From Formicarius rufipectus (taxonomy: Eukaryota; Chordata; Aves; Passeriformes; Formicariidae): DNA of 64,000 nucleotides. A program made the translations under genes and the position numbers. The DNA is taken from NCBI GenBank assembly GCA_013399695.1, contig VXAU01001250.1, positions 412,949-476,948 on the forward strand. Direction: 5' to 3'. Below, in pieces: positions 60,014 through 64,000 of the stretch. Position 1 is the stretch's first letter; the number at the start of each line of letters is the position of its first letter. Below the pieces are notes generated by a model. That model was not told where the DNA came from and did not search any database. It saw nothing but the letters and a program-made list of their open reading frames with translations.

Positions 60014-63000
60014 GCAAGTTCACAAACAGCTGAGTTTTTTTCAGATCTTGTACAGGAGTAGTAGATCCCATCTACAATGACACAACAAAGCTGCAGAGCC
60101 CAAATGAGACAAGAAGGGTTACAGGTGCAAAATAAGTCCAAGACCATCATTTTTTCCTTTTCCTGCTTTCCATTTGTGAAGGAAAAACACCAGGGCTAAA
60201 AACTACCTCAGAAACTTCAAGAGGGAAAGCATTTTCATCAGTCCTTTGCTCCCAATCCCAGATCAATCACTCTGCCTCTTAGCAGAGCAAAAGGGTATCA
60301 AAATCAGATTTGAGTGTAGCAAAGGTTTAGAGGAAAAGAGAAGGTTCCTTAAGCAACTTGAGCCTATTAAAAATATAACCAAAGTAAATGCACATGGGTA
60401 AATCCTTTTGCCTAATTATTTGTAAGTGTTTCTACTTCTGAAACCATAGCAAATGGGTTTGCTGGAGGCCCTCCAATGATTGCAAGAAGATACCTGCAGT
60501 GAAATGTGTCATTTACTATTTAACTGTGGAATTTAGCATTGCAGCTGATATGACATTTTAGAGACATTAGAGAAACTTATGCTGTAAGAAAATTATAATA
60601 GTAATAATAATAATACACTTATAGTGGAAAACCATATTTGTAATTCTGATTTCTGGGAATCAGAATTAATTTCATTGCTTCATTCTGAAAATAGATAGGT
60701 GATAAATTATTGGAAATAAAGCCCCATGTTATAATTTCACCACTTCTGTTCTTGTTGCTGTTTGCTGTGCAAGTGATGCAGGACACTGATGAAGAAACCT
60801 TTTCTGACCCTACAAACACACCACTTCCCTCTATTACTCAGTTTCCTGGAATAGCTAGGTAATGCTCTCATCAACATGCACTGCCCTTATTTATAAGAAA
60901 GCATACATAAAAAGTGTGTGCAAGCAATGCCATCTTGTAGTTTGAATTTGTCACAATATTTACACCAAAGGATGTGGTTTAGACTTAAAGATCACAATAA
61001 ATTGAAAATGTTATTTAAAAATCCAAATAAAAAGTCTCAAACAAACACAAACTCATCTACAACTCTATTGTATTATTCTGAGATGAACTCAGAATACTCT
61101 CCACTGCTCTGTGTTGTTTGGTTTCTTCTATGAAAAAGAAAGTAGAACCAGTTAAAGCCCACATATCTGTGAAGTTTTTTTTATTGTTCTCACACAGTAA
61201 CACATTTTGCTGTTTGAGTTCTTCTAGCTAATATTTTTCCTTTAAATTTTGCACAACTTAGAAAAAAATCACAGATGGGTCTCCATGTGCACCCTAGACA
61301 GACTAGAAGAGAATGTACTGAATAATTAGTAGAAAATTAAACCCAAGTGAGGAGTTTTCTGTTGATCTTAATCTGGAATATTTCGCAGTTTGGTGAAGCC
61401 AAATAGTGATCAACATTTTTGTGCACTAAATAAACATTTAGAGAATAACTCTGTTTTAAGGTTGCAGAGGACTCAGGAAGGTACTAAATCAGCACAGAGA
61501 TCTGTTGTCTACAGACTGTAATTTCATTTTGCTCCTGCATTTCATGTACTTCTTGTTCTTGAGCATCATAATGGACATAAAGATGAGGAACTACAGAAAA
61601 TTAGATTCCCATACAGTTTAAATAATGGTCCTGACTAAAATCTTTCAAGTAGATACTTCTGTGAGGACTTTATGTTGCAGGAAAAGAGACGTAGACAAGT
61701 AATTGCAATTGTCACTTGTAAATGACACGATGTAGCTCAGGACATAGGCTGGTGTCTCTTGTCATCACTTATTCTTGTTCCTCTATTAACCTGATCTTGA
61801 CCCTCTACATATTTGAATAATATTAGAAAAGCTTAAAATTAAAGTTATTATTTTCTTGCCAAGAATACATAGACAAAATTGCACTTCTACCTGACACAGA
61901 ACAAGATCTGTTTGGTGATCTTGTAATTCCTCCCTGCAATTTCTATGTAGTGTGTGTACTCTACTGTCTCTTGAGGCAAAGTAAGGGGGACCATAAGAGA
62001 AGGTACTCATCTTTATCACAAGAACACCTTCCCTCGGTACCTCTATCTTTGTAAATCTCAGGCAACCTTCTCCCCCTTGAAAACAGACACCTACAAAGGT
62101 CACAATTTCAGTAACTTCTTACATTCCTCTAATCCTAACATTTAAAAATTGCCACACAACAGTTAAACCATTTCTTCTTTCCCCAGTAAACCAAAATATT
62201 TTCTGAGTCGTCTTTAAAGGAAACTCCTTCAAGTCTGAAGTGAAATATCGAACTCACATGGGCAATAATGAACTGAATAAGTGATCTTTCCTCATGAACC
62301 TGTTCTTTCACACCACAGTGCCAAAAGATTAACAAACAATTTAACTGCACTGAATTTGTAAATAATCATGCCATTATTAACTTAGTACCACTTAGTCACC
62401 ACGGTTATGTTTCAGTGACTGAAGTACAAAAGGTGCAGTGATGGTTGCAGTGTTTTTAAGTTTGAGACCATTATTTTTACTACAAGCACCATTTGGTCAA
62501 TCTGGTTTCCTAAATTAGCCATGCAAACTCATGTGAAGGCATACAATTAACTGGCCCAAAGTTGTTTGTGAATTCTAAATAGCTTAAAAAATCATTTCGC
62601 AATAAATGGAAACATCAACTCTTGAACAGTTCTAAACCCCCCACAAATTTATACATTTTACACACCTTACTACAAGCATGAAAATGGATTTTTCTCTGTA
62701 TTTTGGCTCAAACTCGAAACACAATACTTAGATGTAAAGTTATGTGGATTAAATAGATGCTTGGGGATTTACAAGCAAATAAGAACTGGATCTGTGAGTA
62801 GTAATCTGTTTCCTTCCACTTGCCCTTGAAAATAAAGTTTATCCTTTACTTGTGATTGTAAAATTTGGATTTCATTTGGGCTAACTGACTACATTTCTCA
62901 TTTCCTGTTACACCACCTCTGATTGTTTCAAGGATGTGTTTGTTGAAGAAAAACCAAGCCCTTTTTGTTCCAGCAGTACTGAAAGATATGTTCTCAAATA

Positions 63001-64000
63001 CAAGTTATCTAGTAACTCACATATTATTTTTCCCACAGACTAGCATTACATTTCTTGATGTTCTTACATTTTTATGATCAGAAATGTATGCTACTTTTGA
63101 GTGCCAGTAAGTAAACATGGGAATTAAGTACTCTTCAGTCTCAGTATTTGATTAAAAGAAAAAGTGAGAGACTGCAACTATTTTTTCCCAGATGCATTCT
63201 GCTAAGCTTGTCCTTTTACTCTCTCAATGCTCTGGACTTAAAATTTTGAACAAGACACAAGAGACAGACTACAGAAACAATGTAAGCTGTTTTCCTTTTT
63301 ATTCTATTGAAGTTAGTCTGGTAACATGGGAATATATTGCAATTGCAGCCTCAAAGGCAAACCCAAGAGCATGAATTTCATATGGATGATACGTGTTATA
63401 GTGGAACATGATGACTGCTTGCCATTTGAAATGACAGTGGAATGACCTTCATAAGGCCTTCATAATTTGACCTAGACTGTGTCTTTGATAGGAATACTAT
63501 AGTCTGCAGAAAAATATCATCATACTTAATTTTGTGTCACACTTCAACGTCAAATGACCCTTAAATTCAGACACTGATTTTTCACACAGGGCCTGGAAGA
63601 TATAAGATTGACAGGTAGGTTTAACAGTCAGATAATTCAAATTAAACAGCATTGCATTTCCTGCTGTTAAATAAAAGTAATAAAGTAATAAATGCAATAT
63701 TAATAACTCATGCAAATTCCGTTAATCCTTTGTTCTAACTCATGTTCAACTGCTAATTGAACATGACATATGAAAACAACTAGTAGAAGCTATTGATTAC
63801 AGATACACCTTCATATGAGAGGCAGAAATTTACAGTGAAGTTGTAGGAATGAGGTTTTCAGAGATATTTAGGCCTAACGCTGCTAGAAAAGAAGCAGCAG
63901 ATTAAATTGCTGATCTCCAATTCAGTACTCCTCAGAGTGATTTCTGCTAATGGGGATCTACTTGCCTACTTCATCGTATAAACTGGTAAAGACTCAGAAA
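60014..64000. other. Unrecognised AT-rich intergenic DNA to window end
   Basis: No gene or named repeat is visible. A TAA run at about 60598-60615 and the inverted repeat at 60641-60668 are the only structures noted. Confidence 0.5.
60641..60668. repeat. Perfect 11-bp inverted repeat, 6-nt loop
   Basis: TAATTCTGATT (60641-60651) is the exact reverse complement of AATCAGAATTA (60658-60668) across TCTGGG. It is AT-rich, with no family assignment. Confidence 0.8.

Overview
This window looks like AT-rich, non-coding nuclear DNA from a bird, most likely a passerine. I support no intact protein-coding gene, rRNA, functional tRNA, CRISPR array or bacterial-type operon. Open frames are short (the longest is about 133 codons), scattered over both strands, and either fall in low-complexity DNA or are remnants of retrotransposons. 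The bird call rests on repeats. There are several CR1 LINE fragments, with ORF2 reverse-transcriptase pieces and the typical ATTCTRTG-like 3' ends. There are also three copies of a SINE that joins a tRNA-Ile head to a CR1 3' tail, which is the design known as TguSINE1 from passerines.

Layout. 1-13.1 kb is mostly unrecognised AT-rich DNA with a 91-bp ATAG/GATA microsatellite (2195-2285), A/C, A/G and T/G tracts, a CR1/SINE tail at 5.76 kb and a neat hairpin at 8.55 kb. 13.1-13.3 kb holds a GC- and CpG-rich element with perfect-looking pol III A and B boxes and a long variable-arm-like spacer. It is a tRNA-Leu/Ser-like SINE, unlike the tRNA-Ile SINEs. 14.15-14.84 kb is a CR1 3' fragment. 15.61-16.30 kb is a minus-strand solo LTR with matching terminal inverted repeats. 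18.7-20.0 kb is a CR1 split by a 611-bp solo LTR (19011-19621) with an exact 5-bp target duplication. 22.19-25.16 kb is a decayed, 5'-truncated CR1 covering the end of the endonuclease, the RT and the 3' end. It is interrupted by an LTR-like insert (about 22971-23510) and by a tRNA-Ile SINE (24821-24977).

27-30.4 kb carries another SINE (minus), a T/G tract with an embedded telomeric (TTAGGG) block, a possible minus-strand LTR near 28.2-28.7 kb and a minus-strand CR1 (29566-30380). 30.4-64 kb is largely unrecognised. It holds one more SINE (41793-41924), CR1 3' ends at 51.9-52.3 kb and 57.1-57.2 kb, a compact LTR-like promoter/poly(A) unit at 59.75-60.01 kb, a GC/CA-rich block at 43.1-45.05 kb, and some stretches that read like conserved non-coding elements. 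Two assembly gaps (16999-17003 and 34823-34905) are present.

Nothing here acts as a gene system. The value of the window is as a stratified record of retrotransposition: CR1 copies came first, and LTRs and CR1-dependent SINEs then landed inside them. The most unusual single item is the tRNA-Leu/Ser-like SINE at 13.1 kb.
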